Shown piece after piece: positions 1-8,834 of a stretch of 64,000 nt of DNA. Position 1 is the stretch's first letter, and each line of letters starts with the position of its first letter. Below the pieces are notes generated by a model. The model had not been told where the DNA came from. It worked only from the letters and a program-made list of their open reading frames with translations, and did no database searches. Position numbers and translations under genes: made by a program. This stretch comes from Pelovirga terrestris (GTDB lineage: Bacteria > Desulfobacterota > Desulfuromonadia > Desulfuromonadales > Geopsychrobacteraceae): positions 108,681 through 172,680 of the forward strand of contig NZ_JACWUN010000006.1 of NCBI RefSeq assembly GCF_014773365.1. The letters are read 5' to 3'.

Positions 1-71
1 ATTCTGCAAGGAACGTGTACAATGGAATTTTATTCCACCAATGAAGGTTTTGCACCGGAAGGGAGTTGTCT

Positions 72-1355
72 ATGAGTTCACAGCCCGAGCCTCATATCGT
101 CTATCGTTACGTCAGCCATCTCGTCAAGGACACCTTTGCCCTGGTTCTGGCCGGTGGGCGTGGTAGTCGATTGCATGAATTGACGGAATGGCGTGCCAAG
201 CCCGCTGTTTATTTCGGCGGGAAGTACCGGATTATAGATTTTCCACTGTCCAACTGCGTTAATTCAGGGATTCGCCGGATCGGGGTGTTGACCCAGTATA
301 AATCCCATTCCCTGATCCGCCATCTGGTGCGCGGCTGGAGTCATTTTAAAAAGGAATTAGGCGAATTTGTCGAGATTCTGCCCGCGTCTCAGCGTTTTTC
401 CGAGGAGTGGTATCAGGGAACGGCAGATGCGGTTTATCAGAACATGGATATTATCCGTGCGGAAAAACCCAAATACGTTCTGATTCTTTCAGGAGACCAT
501 ATTTATCGTCAGGATTATCGCGATATGCTCTTGCATCATGTTGAAAGTGGCGCAGATATGACGGTCTCCTGCATGGAGGTTCCGGTTGCGGAAGCGGCCG
601 GCGCTTTCGGCGTCATGACGGTGGATGACGACATGCGGATTGTACGGTTTGACGAAAAACCCGAACATCCCTCGGAGATTCCCGGTCAACCGGGAATGAC
701 CCTGGCATCGATGGGGAACTACATCTTTAATACCGAATTTCTCGAAGAAGTATTAACCAGGGATGGCAAAAATCCCGACTCTGAGCATGATTTTGGCAAG
801 AATATCATCCCTGCCATTATTAAGAGCCACAATGTCATTGCTTATCCTTTCCGCAATCCGGAAACCAACAAACTGGCCTACTGGCGCGATGTTGGTTCGC
901 TTGACGCCTTCTGGGAAGCGAATATGGAGCTGATTTCGCCGACTCCGGAGCTGAATCTCTACGACCCTAATTGGCCGGTCTGGACCTATCAGGTGCATTT
1001 GCCCCCGGCCAAATTTGTGTTCAATGACGATGATCGTCGTGGCATGGCGGTTGACTCAACCGTTTCAGGAGGGTGTATCATTTCCGGTTCGCGCCTGAAT
1101 AAAACCCTGCTGTTCTCCAACGTGCGGGTGCATTCCTATTCGACGATTGATGAAACCGTGATTCTGCCCGAGGTTGTTGTTCATCGTAACTGCCGCATCC
1201 GTCGGGCGATTATTGATCGAGGTTGTGAAATTCCGGCGGGTACGGTGATCGGCTACGATTCCGAGCAAGACAAAAACAATGGTTTCCGGATTACCTCCAA
1301 GGGGATCGTTCTGGTGACCCGCGAAATGCTCGGGCAACAGGGTGGATACGCCTGA
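72..1355 (+). CDS. glgC: glucose-1-phosphate adenylyltransferase
   Basis: Makes ADP-glucose from glucose-1-phosphate and ATP, the first committed step of glycogen synthesis in the cytoplasm. The 427-aa protein has the nucleotidyltransferase signature LAGGRGSRL near residues 26-34, followed by the sugar-phosphate region [20 protein letters not shown] and [10 protein letters not shown]. The C-terminal third looks like the left-handed beta-helix of this family. Length is normal for bacterial GlgC. A TTG lies two codons upstream, but the GGAAGGGAG ribosome site at 57-65 is correctly spaced only for the ATG at 72. No other glycogen gene is adjacent; the window begins 71 nt upstream, so an upstream partner may be cut off. 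Confidence 0.95.
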   Translation: MSSQPEPHIVYRYVSHLVKDTFALVLAGGRGSRLHELTEWRAKPAVYFGGKYRIIDFPLSNCVNSGIRRIGVLTQYKSHSLIRHLVRGWSHFKKELGEFVEILPASQRFSEEWYQGTADAVYQNMDIIRAEKPKYVLILSGDHIYRQDYRDMLLHHVESGADMTVSCMEVPVAEAAGAFGVMTVDDDMRIVRFDEKPEHPSEIPGQPGMTLASMGNYIFNTEFLEEVLTRDGKNPDSEHDFGKNIIPAIIKSHNVIAYPFRNPETNKLAYWRDVGSLDAFWEANMELISPTPELNLYDPNWPVWTYQVHLPPAKFVFNDDDRRGMAVDSTVSGGCIISGSRLNKTLLFSNVRVHSYSTIDETVILPEVVVHRNCRIRRAIIDRGCEIPAGTVIGYDSEQDKNNGFRITSKGIVLVTREMLGQQGGYA

Positions 1356-1376
1356 TTCGGCAGCTGGCTGCTGCGA

Positions 1377-1781
1377 TTATAGACCTGTTCCGGGCTCTTC
1401 ATTGACAGCAAGAAGATAGCCATTCGGATCCTGTAACCAGAGTTCGCGGCGCTGGTGCTCGCGATCATCCAGTTCATAGAGGATCGGCCAGTTGTGATGA
1501 CGGGCAGTGCGGTAAATATCATCAAGTTCGCTGCATTCCAGCTCAAGGACAACCCCGGCGCCGAGCAGAGTGCGACTTAGATGCTGGAACAGTGCCGGGT
1601 GTTGCTGTTCCAGACTGGATAATGACTGGAACACCAGGCGCAGGTTGTCGCTGCAGATCAGCAGGGCGGTTACGGTGTTTCGTGAATCGGTCAGTCGTTG
1701 GATCGAGAGTCCCGGTAGTTGGCGATAGAAGTCATAGGTGGTATCCAGATCAATTGCCGCAAAGGTCATATTTAGCTGCAT
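1377..1781 (-). CDS. VOC-family (glyoxalase/dioxygenase fold) protein
   Basis: A 134-aa single-domain vicinal-oxygen-chelate protein. It begins with a betaalphabeta pattern (FAAIDLDTTYDFYRQLPGL) and ends with LWLQDPNGYLLAVNE, the usual closing strand of VOC domains. Such proteins bind a metal and act as lyases, dioxygenases or drug-binding proteins; the substrate cannot be read here. An open frame continues 19 codons upstream, but GGAGTC seven bases before the ATG at 1781 supports the shorter start. It converges on glgC with a 21-nt gap. It stands alone on the minus strand. Confidence 0.75.
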   Translation of the reverse strand: MQLNMTFAAIDLDTTYDFYRQLPGLSIQRLTDSRNTVTALLICSDNLRLVFQSLSSLEQQHPALFQHLSRTLLGAGVVLELECSELDDIYRTARHHNWPILYELDDREHQRRELWLQDPNGYLLAVNEEPGTGL

Positions 1782-1876
1782 GGTCAGACTCCATAAAAAA
1801 TTCAATGAACGGCTCTGTGCTGTTTTGCGGAGGGACACTCAAGTCTGATTGATTTTATTTTTGCCTCTGTGTTTTA

Positions 1877-2401
1877 ATGCCGCAGGTTATGACAGAACAA
1901 GGTATGTGTCGAGTATTCATTGGTCTGGGTGGCAATCTGGGAGAACCGTTGGCGCGATTTTTAGAGGTCCGCCAGGCGTTTGCAGATCATCCGCAGATAA
2001 CCGTTGTGGCCAGTTCCCCCTTGTACCGAACAGCGCCGGTCGGTGGTCCGGCAGGGCAGCCTGACTACCTCAATGCCGTACTTGAGTTGGCAACGCGTCT
2101 CCCTCCGCTGGAGCTGCTTGAGTACTGCCTTGAACTGGAACGTCGGGGCGGTCGCCGACGTGAGGTGCGCTGGGGTGCCCGAACCATCGATATTGATCTG
2201 CTGCTGGTAGACAACCTGATTTGTTCAACATCCCGGTTGACGCTCCCCCATCCACACCTGCATGAGCGTTCATTTGTTCTGCAGCCGCTGGCTGATCTGG
2301 CCGCAGATCTGATCCATCCCCGTTCTGGTCGCATGGTATCAGAGATACTGACCTCCCTGCCCCGTGCGGCTGGCGACATTCAATTACAAGGTGCCTGGTA
2401 A
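1877..2401 (+). CDS. folK: 2-amino-4-hydroxy-6-hydroxymethyldihydropteridine diphosphokinase
   Basis: Transfers pyrophosphate from ATP to 6-hydroxymethyl-7,8-dihydropterin in folate synthesis. The sequence shows FIGLGGNLGEP at the N terminus, SPLYRTAPVGGPAGQPDYLN, and the HPPK signature RWGARTIDIDLLL followed by LPHPHLHERSFVLQPL. All are diagnostic of FolK. The start is uncertain: ATG codons at 1877, 1889 and 1904 are all possible and none has a strong ribosome site; the family fold needs only the portion from VFIGLGG on. The small membrane protein downstream starts 4 nt after the stop, suggesting cotranscription. Confidence 0.93.
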   Translation: MPQVMTEQGMCRVFIGLGGNLGEPLARFLEVRQAFADHPQITVVASSPLYRTAPVGGPAGQPDYLNAVLELATRLPPLELLEYCLELERRGGRRREVRWGARTIDIDLLLVDNLICSTSRLTLPHPHLHERSFVLQPLADLAADLIHPRSGRMVSEILTSLPRAAGDIQLQGAW

Positions 2402-2405
2402 GCTG

Positions 2406-2675
2406 ATGATCAAGTTGTTGCTGCTAATCCTGTTGGGTTTTGTCCTCTATTCTTTTTTTCTGTCTCTGACCCGCCCGAAGGCTAATCTTCCCCCCAAACA
2501 TCATCAGAACCGGCAGGTTAAGGGTGATGTCATGGTGGAGGATCCGGTCTGCGGAACCTGCCTGCCGCAGGAGGATGCAATCACGGCGCGGATCAAGGGC
2601 AGCGATTACTACTTTTGCTCCAAGGACTGTCTTGAGCGTTTCAAGGACAGTGATAACGATCCCCCCCAATCCTGA
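2406..2675 (+). CDS. small membrane protein with YHS/TRASH-like cysteine motif (PP0621-like)
   Basis: An 89-aa protein with one N-terminal transmembrane helix (about residues 2-20, LLLLILLGFVLYSFF) and a cytoplasmic or periplasmic tail holding DPVCGTC near residue 50 and YYFCSKDCLERF near 73. The two cysteine pairs resemble a minimal YHS/TRASH metal-binding module and the PP0621-type proteins. The function is unknown; metal sensing or binding is an inference. The start at 2406 was chosen because the longer frame would overlap folK with a non-hydrophobic extension. It sits between folK and transaldolase, 16 nt before the latter. Confidence 0.7.
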   Translation: MIKLLLLILLGFVLYSFFLSLTRPKANLPPKHHQNRQVKGDVMVEDPVCGTCLPQEDAITARIKGSDYYFCSKDCLERFKDSDNDPPQS

Positions 2676-2691
2676 TTGAAGGAGTCATTTA

Positions 2692-3336
2692 ATGAAGTTC
2701 TTTATCGATACCGCAGAAGTAGCGGAAATCCGTGCCGCCCATGAACTGGGACTGGTTGACGGTGTCACCACTAACCCCTCACTCATTGCCAAGAGTGGCC
2801 GTGATTTTACCGAGGTTATCACCGAAATTGCCGGCTTTGTTGATGGCCCGATTTCGGCCGAGGTGATTGCCCTCGATGCCGAAGGGATGATCAAGGAAGG
2901 CAAAGAGCTGGCCAAGATCCACCAGAATATTGTCATCAAGGTGCCCATGACCACTGAAGGTCTCAAGGCCACCAAGGAGTTCAGTCGACTGGGGATCAAT
3001 ATCAATGTCACCCTGATTTTTTCACCGTTGCAGGCGCTGCTGGCCGCCAAGGCGGGTGCGACCTATGTTTCCCCCTTTGTCGGGCGGCTCGATGATGTGG
3101 GTCACGAAGGGATGGAAGGGGTCGAGCAGATCCGCACCATCTATGATAACTATGGTTACGATACGCAGATCATCGTGGCCTCGGTACGCTCTCCCTTGCA
3201 CGTTCTCCATGCCGGACTGATCGGCGCCGATATCTGCACCATCCCCTTTGCGGTGATGAAGCAGCTGGCCCATCACCCTCTCACCGATGTCGGCATCGAA
3301 AAGTTTCTGGCTGACTGGAACAAAGCCAAGGCGTAA
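2692..3336 (+). CDS. tal: transaldolase (small TalC/FSA-type)
   Basis: Cytoplasmic class I aldolase moving a dihydroxyacetone unit between sugar phosphates in the non-oxidative pentose phosphate pathway. At 214 aa it is the short subfamily. [13 protein letters not shown] and [11 protein letters not shown] at the N terminus are family hallmarks. NIVIKVPMT holds the Schiff-base lysine, and [13 protein letters not shown] and [15 protein letters not shown] follow as expected. GAAGGAG lies 9 nt before the ATG. It is the last gene of a run from folK and is followed by a strong terminator. Separating transaldolase from fructose-6-phosphate aldolase by sequence alone is not secure. Confidence 0.93.
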   Translation: MKFFIDTAEVAEIRAAHELGLVDGVTTNPSLIAKSGRDFTEVITEIAGFVDGPISAEVIALDAEGMIKEGKELAKIHQNIVIKVPMTTEGLKATKEFSRLGININVTLIFSPLQALLAAKAGATYVSPFVGRLDDVGHEGMEGVEQIRTIYDNYGYDTQIIVASVRSPLHVLHAGLIGADICTIPFAVMKQLAHHPLTDVGIEKFLADWNKAKA

Positions 3337-3362
3337 TTCGCCCAACAAGCAGTGATCACCGG

Positions 3363-3402
3363 CGCCGGTAATCTGACAGTTGCTCAGATACCGGCGTTTT
3401 TT
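3363..3402 (+). terminator. Rho-independent terminator after transaldolase
   Basis: A stem of CGCCGGT and ATCTGA pairs with TCAGAT and ACCGGCG around a short loop and is followed directly by six T. It lies 27 nt after the transaldolase stop and closes the folK-tal run. Confidence 0.9.
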
Positions 3403-3458
3403 AGTTTCCAGCTCTTGATCCCATTTTTTCAGCCAAACTAAAAAATTCATCGACAATA

Positions 3459-3500
3459 TGGTCAGACCACTTGACAGTATGCCGGTAGTTCAGGTAGATG
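3459..3500 (+). promoter_or_regulatory. sucCD promoter with TGGTC-A-GACCA operator-like palindrome
   Basis: TGGTCAGACCA at 3459-3469 is a perfect 5-1-5 palindrome. One base later lies TTGACA (3471-3476), a perfect sigma-70 -35 box, with a weak -10 candidate near 3494-3500. The palindrome matches the TGGTNNGACCA-type core used by FadR-subfamily GntR regulators. Its place across the -35 edge would suit repression of sucCD. The -10 box is poor, so the promoter itself is only a candidate. Confidence 0.45.
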
Positions 3501-3571
3501 TTGGTTGTTTTGCTAGTCCTTTGTTTCAGCGCTAGTTTCACATCCGTTTTTTCTAACCAGGTGAGGTCACG

Positions 3572-4735
3572 ATGAATATTCACGAGTATCAAGCCAAGGC
3601 AATCCTGCGCAATTTCGGAGTTCCGGTTCCGGATGGGCATGTAGTCTACAACAGTAACCTGGCCCGCGACTGGGCCCGGCGGTTGGGCGACGGCCCTTGG
3701 GCGGTCAAGGCCCAGATCCATGCCGGCGGGCGGGGCAAGGGTGGCGGTGTCAAGATTGCCAAGACGGCTGACGAGGTCAGGCAATACGCCAAGGATATGT
3801 TCGGAATGACTCTGATTACCCACCAGACTGGCCCGGAAGGGAAAACCGTTAAACGGGTTTTGGTGGAAAATGCCAGTAATATCGCTGATGAGTTTTATAT
3901 TTCCTTTCTGGTCGATCGCGCCACCGATCGCGTGACCCTGATGGCGTCGGCGGAAGGGGGTATGGATATCGAAGAGGTCGCCGCCAAAACCCCGGAAAAG
4001 ATTTTCTTTGAGGCCGTCGACCCGGTCGTTGGCCTGACCGCCTTCCAGGCCCGTAAAGTGGCTTTCAAGCTCGGTTTTGCCATGCCTCAGGTCAAGCAGG
4101 CAGTGCCGTTATTCCTGAACCTGTACAAGGCCTTTGTTGAAGCGGACTGCTCTTTGCTTGAAATCAATCCGATGATCCTCACGGCAGAAGGGGATCTGCT
4201 CTGCATCGATGCCAAACTGAATTTCGATGATAACGCTCTCTTCCGCCACCTGCGGATTCGTGATCTGCGTGATTACGATGAAGAAGATCCGATGGAAATC
4301 GAAGCCTCCCAGTACGACCTCTCCTACATTGCCCTAGATGGCAATATTGGCTGTATGGTCAACGGTGCCGGGTTGGCCATGGCAACCATGGATATTATCA
4401 AACATACCGGGGGTGAGCCGGCCAACTTCCTCGATGTCGGGGGCGGCGCGACGATTGAACGGGTAACCGAAGCCTTCAAGATTATTCTCTCTGATGACAA
4501 GGTTAAAGGGATTCTCGTCAATATTTTTGGTGGCATCATGAAGTGCGATGTTATCGCCACCGGCATTATTGAAGCGGCTAAGCAAGTCGGAGTCAGCATT
4601 CCTCTGGTGGTGCGTCTTGAGGGCACCAATGTCGAAAAAGGACGCCAGCTGCTGGCTGAGTCGGGGTTGAACATTGTCAGTGCCGAAGGGATGGCTGACG
4701 CGGCCGAAAAAATTGTCAAAGCTGTCAACGGCTAA
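3572..4735 (+). CDS. sucC: succinyl-CoA synthetase (ADP-forming) beta subunit
   Basis: With SucD this interconverts succinyl-CoA and succinate while making ATP or GTP in the TCA cycle. The 387-aa protein has the ATP-grasp start [20 protein letters not shown], the [15 protein letters not shown] loop near residues 48-62, LLEINPMI, and the C-terminal [15 protein letters not shown] and [13 protein letters not shown] segments. Length is typical. GAGG precedes the ATG at suitable spacing. sucD begins 14 nt after the stop, so the two form an operon behind the TTGACA promoter candidate. Confidence 0.97.
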   Translation: MNIHEYQAKAILRNFGVPVPDGHVVYNSNLARDWARRLGDGPWAVKAQIHAGGRGKGGGVKIAKTADEVRQYAKDMFGMTLITHQTGPEGKTVKRVLVENASNIADEFYISFLVDRATDRVTLMASAEGGMDIEEVAAKTPEKIFFEAVDPVVGLTAFQARKVAFKLGFAMPQVKQAVPLFLNLYKAFVEADCSLLEINPMILTAEGDLLCIDAKLNFDDNALFRHLRIRDLRDYDEEDPMEIEASQYDLSYIALDGNIGCMVNGAGLAMATMDIIKHTGGEPANFLDVGGGATIERVTEAFKIILSDDKVKGILVNIFGGIMKCDVIATGIIEAAKQVGVSIPLVVRLEGTNVEKGRQLLAESGLNIVSAEGMADAAEKIVKAVNG

Positions 4736-4749
4736 GGAGAATAAACGCG

Positions 4750-5622
4750 ATGAGTATTCTGATCGATAAAAATACCAAGGTGATTACCCAGGGGATTACC
4801 GGTGCAACAGGCCTTTTTCATGCCCAGGGCGCCCGTGATTACGGCACCCAGATGGTGGGGGGGGTAACCCCCGGCAAGGGCGGGACCAAGGTTGACGGCT
4901 TTCCTATTTTTAATACCGTAGAAGATGCGGTCAAAGAGACCGGCGCCACCGCATCGGTTATCTACGTCCCACCGATCGGTAGTGCCGATGCCATTATGGA
5001 AGCCGTTGATGCCGGCATTGAGCTGGTGATCTGTATCACCGAGGGTGTCCCGGTTCTGGATATGGTCAAGGTGCGTAAATATATGGATGGGCGCAACTGC
5101 CGTCTGATCGGTCCCAACTGCCCCGGCGTGATTACCCCCGGCGAATGTAAGATCGGCATTATGCCCGGCTATATCCACAAGCCCGGACCGGTTGGTGTTG
5201 TCTCCCGTTCCGGTACCCTGACCTATGAAGCAGTATGGCAGCTGACTAGCCGTAACATCGGTCAGTCAACCTGTGTCGGTATCGGTGGTGACCCGGTCAA
5301 CGGCACCAGCCATCTGGATGTATTGAAGATGTTTGAAACCGATCCCAAAACCAAGGCGGTTATCATGATCGGTGAGATCGGCGGTAATGCTGAAGAAGAG
5401 GCTGCGGCCTATGTGCGCGATCACATGACCAAGCCGGTCGCTGCCTTTATTGCCGGTGCCACGGCGCCTGCAGGCAAGCGCATGGGCCATGCCGGCGCGA
5501 TTATCTCCGGGGGTAAGGGTGATGCCGCCAGTAAAAAGGCTTTTCTGGCCGAGTGCGGTATCAGCGTAGCTGACTCGCCGGCCGATATGGCAACGGCCCT
5601 GCTGAAAATCTGGACCCCCTGA
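4750..5622 (+). CDS. sucD: succinyl-CoA synthetase alpha subunit
   Basis: CoA-binding subunit carrying the phosphohistidine. The 290-aa protein starts with [19 protein letters not shown] (CoA-binding Rossmann part), includes [17 protein letters not shown], and near residue 247 has the active-site histidine in [12 protein letters not shown]. Length and motifs match the family. AAGGAG lies upstream of the ATG. It is translationally close to sucC and followed by a strong terminator, so sucCD is a two-gene unit. The other TCA genes are not in this window. Confidence 0.97.
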   Translation: MSILIDKNTKVITQGITGATGLFHAQGARDYGTQMVGGVTPGKGGTKVDGFPIFNTVEDAVKETGATASVIYVPPIGSADAIMEAVDAGIELVICITEGVPVLDMVKVRKYMDGRNCRLIGPNCPGVITPGECKIGIMPGYIHKPGPVGVVSRSGTLTYEAVWQLTSRNIGQSTCVGIGGDPVNGTSHLDVLKMFETDPKTKAVIMIGEIGGNAEEEAAAYVRDHMTKPVAAFIAGATAPAGKRMGHAGAIISGGKGDAASKKAFLAECGISVADSPADMATALLKIWTP

Positions 5623-5647
5623 TAGATTTTAAGCAGGCATTTTGATG

Positions 5648-5692
5648 AACGCCAAAGGGACGGGCCGCCAGCTCGTCCCTTTGGCGTTTCAT
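5648..5692 (+). terminator. terminator after sucD
   Basis: A perfect long stem (ACGCCAAAGGGACG pairing with CGTCCCTTTGGCGT) with an 11-nt loop, then a T-rich stretch. It lies 25 nt after the sucD stop. The stem is symmetric and could work on both strands, though no minus-strand gene ends here. Confidence 0.85.
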
Positions 5693-5731
5693 TCGTTTGT
5701 TCGGCGCTGTCAGGTCAACATCAATTAGCCA

Positions 5732-5807
5732 CCAAGGCTCCAAGAAGAGAAAAAGCAGTTTTGGTTAAAACAAGACACATTTGCTTTGTTTTTCTTGGAG
5801 ACCTTGG
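5732..5807. repeat. imperfect inverted repeat between sucD and the response regulator
   Basis: Two 26-nt arms (5732-5757 and 5782-5807) are nearly complementary: CCAAGG, TCCAAGAA and AAAGCA blocks pair with TGCTTT, TTCTTGGA and CCTTGG across a 24-nt centre. The pattern lies in a 364-nt gap (5623-5986) that otherwise holds only the sucD terminator. No T tract follows, so it is not a plain terminator. It may be a dispersed intergenic repeat. I see no gene in this gap. Confidence 0.6.
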
Positions 5808-5986
5808 CGTCTTGGAGGCCTGATGTTTTGCCCGGAATCCTGAACCCTGATCAGGGGCTGACCAGTCATATCAGATTTCTTTTGATTGCCCATCTGCTAA
5901 AACAGGGCTATCCTTTTTGTCATGGACAGGCACGGAGTCTGCCGGAAGAAAAACGTTCAATGTTGGTTCACCAATAGAGGAGGGTT

Positions 5987-7348
5987 ATGGCGGGAATTTA
6001 TCGGAATCTGTTGATCATTGACGATGAAGCTGCCATGCGTCATATGCTGCGTCTGGTTCTTGAAGAGCAGGGCTATCGTATTACCGAGGCCGCTAATGGT
6101 GTTGAAGCGTTAGCACGGCTAGGTAAAGAAAAATTTGATCTGATCCTCTCTGATATCCGCATGCCCGATATGGATGGTCTGACCTTCCTCAAGCACCCGG
6201 AAGTGGCGGTGCTGGACGCCACCATCATCATGATGAGTGCGTATGGTAGCATCGACACGGCCCTTGAATGTATCAAGTCCGGTGCTTACGATTATATCTC
6301 CAAACCGTTCAAGCCCGATGAAGTCATCCTGACCTTGCGCAAGGCAGAAGAACGTCTGCAGTTGCAGCACGAGAACGTCAGCCTTAAACAAGCCCTGTCC
6401 CGTTATCATACGGGGTTTTCGATTGCAGATATTATCCATACCAGCCCCAAGATGACGCTGCTGCTTGACCAGGTGCGCAAGGTTGCTGCGACTGATTCGC
6501 CGGTGCTGATCAAGGGAGAAACCGGTACCGGCAAGGAGTTGATTGCCCGCGCCCTGCACAGTGAAAGTGGCCGGAACGGGGAATTTCTTGCGATCAACTG
6601 TAGCGCCCTGACCAGCGGCCTGCTCGAAAGTGAGCTCTTTGGCCATGTCAAGGGTGCTTTTACCGGTGCCGACCGGGAAAAGCAGGGACTGTTTGCCATT
6701 GCTGCAAATGGCACCCTGTTACTCGATGAAATTGCTGATCTGCCGTTGGAGTTACAGCCAAAGCTGCTGCGGGTGCTGCAGGAGGGTGAAATCCGTAAGG
6801 TCGGAGGAACCCGCACGGAAAAGGTGTCAGCACGGGTGGTCGCGGCGGCCGGTCGCGATTTATGGGAGGCAGTACAAGCCGGAGATTTTCGCAGTGATCT
6901 TTATTACCGTCTGGCGGTGGTCGATCTGCATATTCCCCCTCTGCGCGAGCGCCCGGACGATATAGCGGTGCTGGCGCGGCATTTTCTGCAGCGTATTTGC
7001 GCCCGTGAACATCGGTCGGTACCCTTGCTGACCGATATTGCCATTGGGCAGCTTCGCCGTCATAACTGGCCGGGAAATATTCGTGAACTGGAAAACTATC
7101 TGGAAAAGGCGCTGATCTTCAGCGTTGCTGACGAACTGGAGTTGCCGCCTCTGGGGCCGGCGGCGCGACCCAGGGATGCGTCGCCGGCAGAGGATCTGTC
7201 CCTCAAGAGCGCTGCGCGGCGACTGGAGGAAGAATACATCCGCCAGGCGTTGGAGCGAACCGGCGGCAATCGCACCCAGGCGGCGCAACTGCTGGACCTC
7301 AGTCTGCGGGCGCTGATGTACAAAATCAAGGATTACGGTATCAATTGA
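5987..7348 (+). CDS. sigma-54-dependent response regulator (NtrC family)
   Basis: A 453-aa enhancer-binding protein. The receiver domain (about 1-120) has the acidic pair D12-D13, phosphoacceptor D56 in ILSDIRMPD and the lysine of SKPFKPDE. The AAA+ domain has Walker A GETGTGKE, the sigma-54-contact loop GAFTGA, and LLLDEIADLPLELQPKLLRVLQ. A Fis-type helix-turn-helix (GGNRTQAAQLLDLSLRALMYK) ends the protein. It would use ATP to open sigma-54 promoters when phosphorylated. GAGGAGGG precedes the ATG. No histidine kinase is adjacent, so it is an orphan here. The two sigma-54-like promoters in the flagellar cluster make a motility role possible but unproven. Confidence 0.93.
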   Translation: MAGIYRNLLIIDDEAAMRHMLRLVLEEQGYRITEAANGVEALARLGKEKFDLILSDIRMPDMDGLTFLKHPEVAVLDATIIMMSAYGSIDTALECIKSGAYDYISKPFKPDEVILTLRKAEERLQLQHENVSLKQALSRYHTGFSIADIIHTSPKMTLLLDQVRKVAATDSPVLIKGETGTGKELIARALHSESGRNGEFLAINCSALTSGLLESELFGHVKGAFTGADREKQGLFAIAANGTLLLDEIADLPLELQPKLLRVLQEGEIRKVGGTRTEKVSARVVAAAGRDLWEAVQAGDFRSDLYYRLAVVDLHIPPLRERPDDIAVLARHFLQRICAREHRSVPLLTDIAIGQLRRHNWPGNIRELENYLEKALIFSVADELELPPLGPAARPRDASPAEDLSLKSAARRLEEEYIRQALERTGGNRTQAAQLLDLSLRALMYKIKDYGIN

Positions 7349-7357
7349 ACTGCCCAG

Positions 7358-8041
7358 CTACAACTCTCCCCGATCTGCCAGACTGATATAGGCCCCGTTA
7401 CCGATAATGATGTGATCCAGCACGCGGATGCCGAGCAGTTCACCGGCACTTTTCAGGCGACCGGTGATCTCGATGTCTTCGCGGCTTGGCGTCGGATCGC
7501 CGGACGGATGGTTGTGAACAAACAGCACCGCCGCCGCCGATTCCTTAAGGGCCGGGGCAAAAACCTCACGCGGATGAACAATGCTGGCGTTGAGACTTCC
7601 TTCGGAGATCTGAACTTCACGGATCAGACGGTTCTTGGTGTCGAGCAGCAAAGCGATAAATACCTCTTTGCGATAGTCACACAGACGTTCGTGGAAATGA
7701 TAGAAGGCGTCGGTGGAGCTCCGGTAGGTGTTCCCCGGTTGCAGGCGCTGGTCGGAAAAGCGCCGGGCAATCTGGAACATTGCCTGGATTTCAGCCGCTT
7801 TGGCCGGGCCGATACCCGGTTGCTCGCAGAGTTCAGTGATGGTGGCGGCAGCCAGTTGGCGTAACGACCCAAAGCGCCGCAGTAATCCGCGTGCCAGGTC
7901 AACTACGCTGTTTTTACTGGAAGAATCGCCGGTACGGATAATCAATGCCAGCAATTCGGCATCGGTCAGATGATCGGCGCCACGCGCCAGTAGTTTCTCC
8001 CGCGGACGCTCGTCGGCGGGCCAGTCCTTGATGCGTTGCAT
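7358..8041 (-). CDS. radC: RadC/UPF0758 family JAMM protein
   Basis: A 227-aa RadC-family protein. The N-terminal helix-hairpin-helix region (LTDAELLALIIRTG, LCEQPGIGPAKAAEIQAMF) precedes a metal-binding JAMM/MPN domain with FVHNHPSGDPTPSREDI, holding HxH and the distal S..D. RadC proteins are linked to DNA repair by old genetics, but the biochemical role is unsettled. The ATG at 8041 follows GGAGGGGGAAAC, so the 32-residue upstream extension was rejected; that extension reads through a repeat element. It converges on the response regulator with a 9-nt gap. Confidence 0.9.
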   Translation of the reverse strand: MQRIKDWPADERPREKLLARGADHLTDAELLALIIRTGDSSSKNSVVDLARGLLRRFGSLRQLAAATITELCEQPGIGPAKAAEIQAMFQIARRFSDQRLQPGNTYRSSTDAFYHFHERLCDYRKEVFIALLLDTKNRLIREVQISEGSLNASIVHPREVFAPALKESAAAVLFVHNHPSGDPTPSREDIEITGRLKSAGELLGIRVLDHIIIGNGAYISLADRGEL

Positions 8042-8059
8042 GTTTCCCCCTCCATTGTA

Positions 8060-8185
8060 GATGGCGTCGCAAAAACTCACCAACTGCTGCGTTGCCGCCA
8101 TCGTTTCACTGCTTCGACGTACGTAAGTATGCCTCATTGTTCAACAATGGCGCGCCTTGCATTTGGCGCTTTTTGCTTAGCCATC
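8060..8185. repeat. REP-like intergenic inverted repeat
   Basis: Arms GATGGC-gtc-GCAAAAA (8060-8075) and TTTTTGC-tta-GCCATC (8170-8185) are complementary apart from the central triplets. Inside lie further palindromes: GACGTACGT near 8118 and CATTGTTCAACAATG near 8136-8150. The 126-bp block fills the gap between radC and the lipase gene. It is probably a dispersed repeat that folds into a long hairpin; whether it recurs in the genome cannot be seen here. Confidence 0.65.
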
Positions 8186-8222
8186 CAACCTGATGCTTTT
8201 TGCAAAAACATCATATTTAACT

Positions 8223-8834
8223 TCAGATAGCGCCCTTCAGCTTGAGAAAATCAGCAATCTTGCGGGCCAGGGCTTCGTAGCCGGACGCGTTAAGATGGAC
8301 AGCATCACTTTTAAGAGAACTGTTTTTCATCAGTTCAGTTAAGGCCCCTTCAAGCAGTGGAACTTTCAATTCGTCGGCCAGTTCCTGGTACAGGGGGGCA
8401 TCCTGAATGATCAGCCCGGGCTTGGGAACGGCGATAAAAACCACCGGAATGCGGCGTTGGTGGGCTGCTTCGTGCATGCGCCGCAGATTCTCTTTGAGTT
8501 GTTGTTCGTCGCGTTTTTGCAGCAGGTCATTGCCGCCGTGCATAATCAGCACCAGGTGCGGTTTGTGGGTGTCGAGCAGACCGGGCAAGCGACTGGCACC
8601 GTCGGCGCTGACCTCGCCGGGAATACCTGCGTTGATGATGTTACGGCCGATCAGGCGATTCAAATAGGCAGTATAGTTGCTGTCGGCTTCGGCACCGGTT
8701 CCAGCGGTCAGACTGTCACCAAAAGCGAGGATTTTATCGTAAGGGCGTAACGGAGTGAGTCCCGCCGGATTATCACAGGCGCCCAACAGGCCAAGCAGTA
8801 CCAGTAGCAGGATTGATCTTAAGAGAACGTTCAT
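8223..8834 (-). CDS. GDSL/SGNH-family arylesterase-like lipoprotein (TesA-like)
   Basis: A 203-aa secreted hydrolase. The N terminus is a lipoprotein signal ending in the lipobox LLGAC (cysteine near residue 20). Block I is ILAFGDSLTAGTGA with the nucleophilic serine; MHGGNDLL is block III; DAVHLNASGYEALA holds the catalytic Asp and His. Related TesA enzymes hydrolyse acyl esters and thioesters in the periplasm. The ATG overlaps the stop of the upstream helicase gene by 4 nt (ATGA), so the two are cotranscribed on the minus strand. Confidence 0.9.
   Translation of the reverse strand: MNVLLRSILLLVLLGLLGACDNPAGLTPLRPYDKILAFGDSLTAGTGAEADSNYTAYLNRLIGRNIINAGIPGEVSADGASRLPGLLDTHKPHLVLIMHGGNDLLQKRDEQQLKENLRRMHEAAHQRRIPVVFIAVPKPGLIIQDAPLYQELADELKVPLLEGALTELMKNSSLKSDAVHLNASGYEALARKIADFLKLKGAI

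Noticed and set aside
3401..3823. A 140-codon minus-strand frame across the sucC promoter
   Set aside because: No family signal; overlaps the transaldolase terminator, the sucC promoter and the start of sucC.
5786..5977. A 63-codon plus-strand frame before the response regulator
   Set aside because: Starts inside the inverted repeat arm, with no ribosome site and no conserved content.
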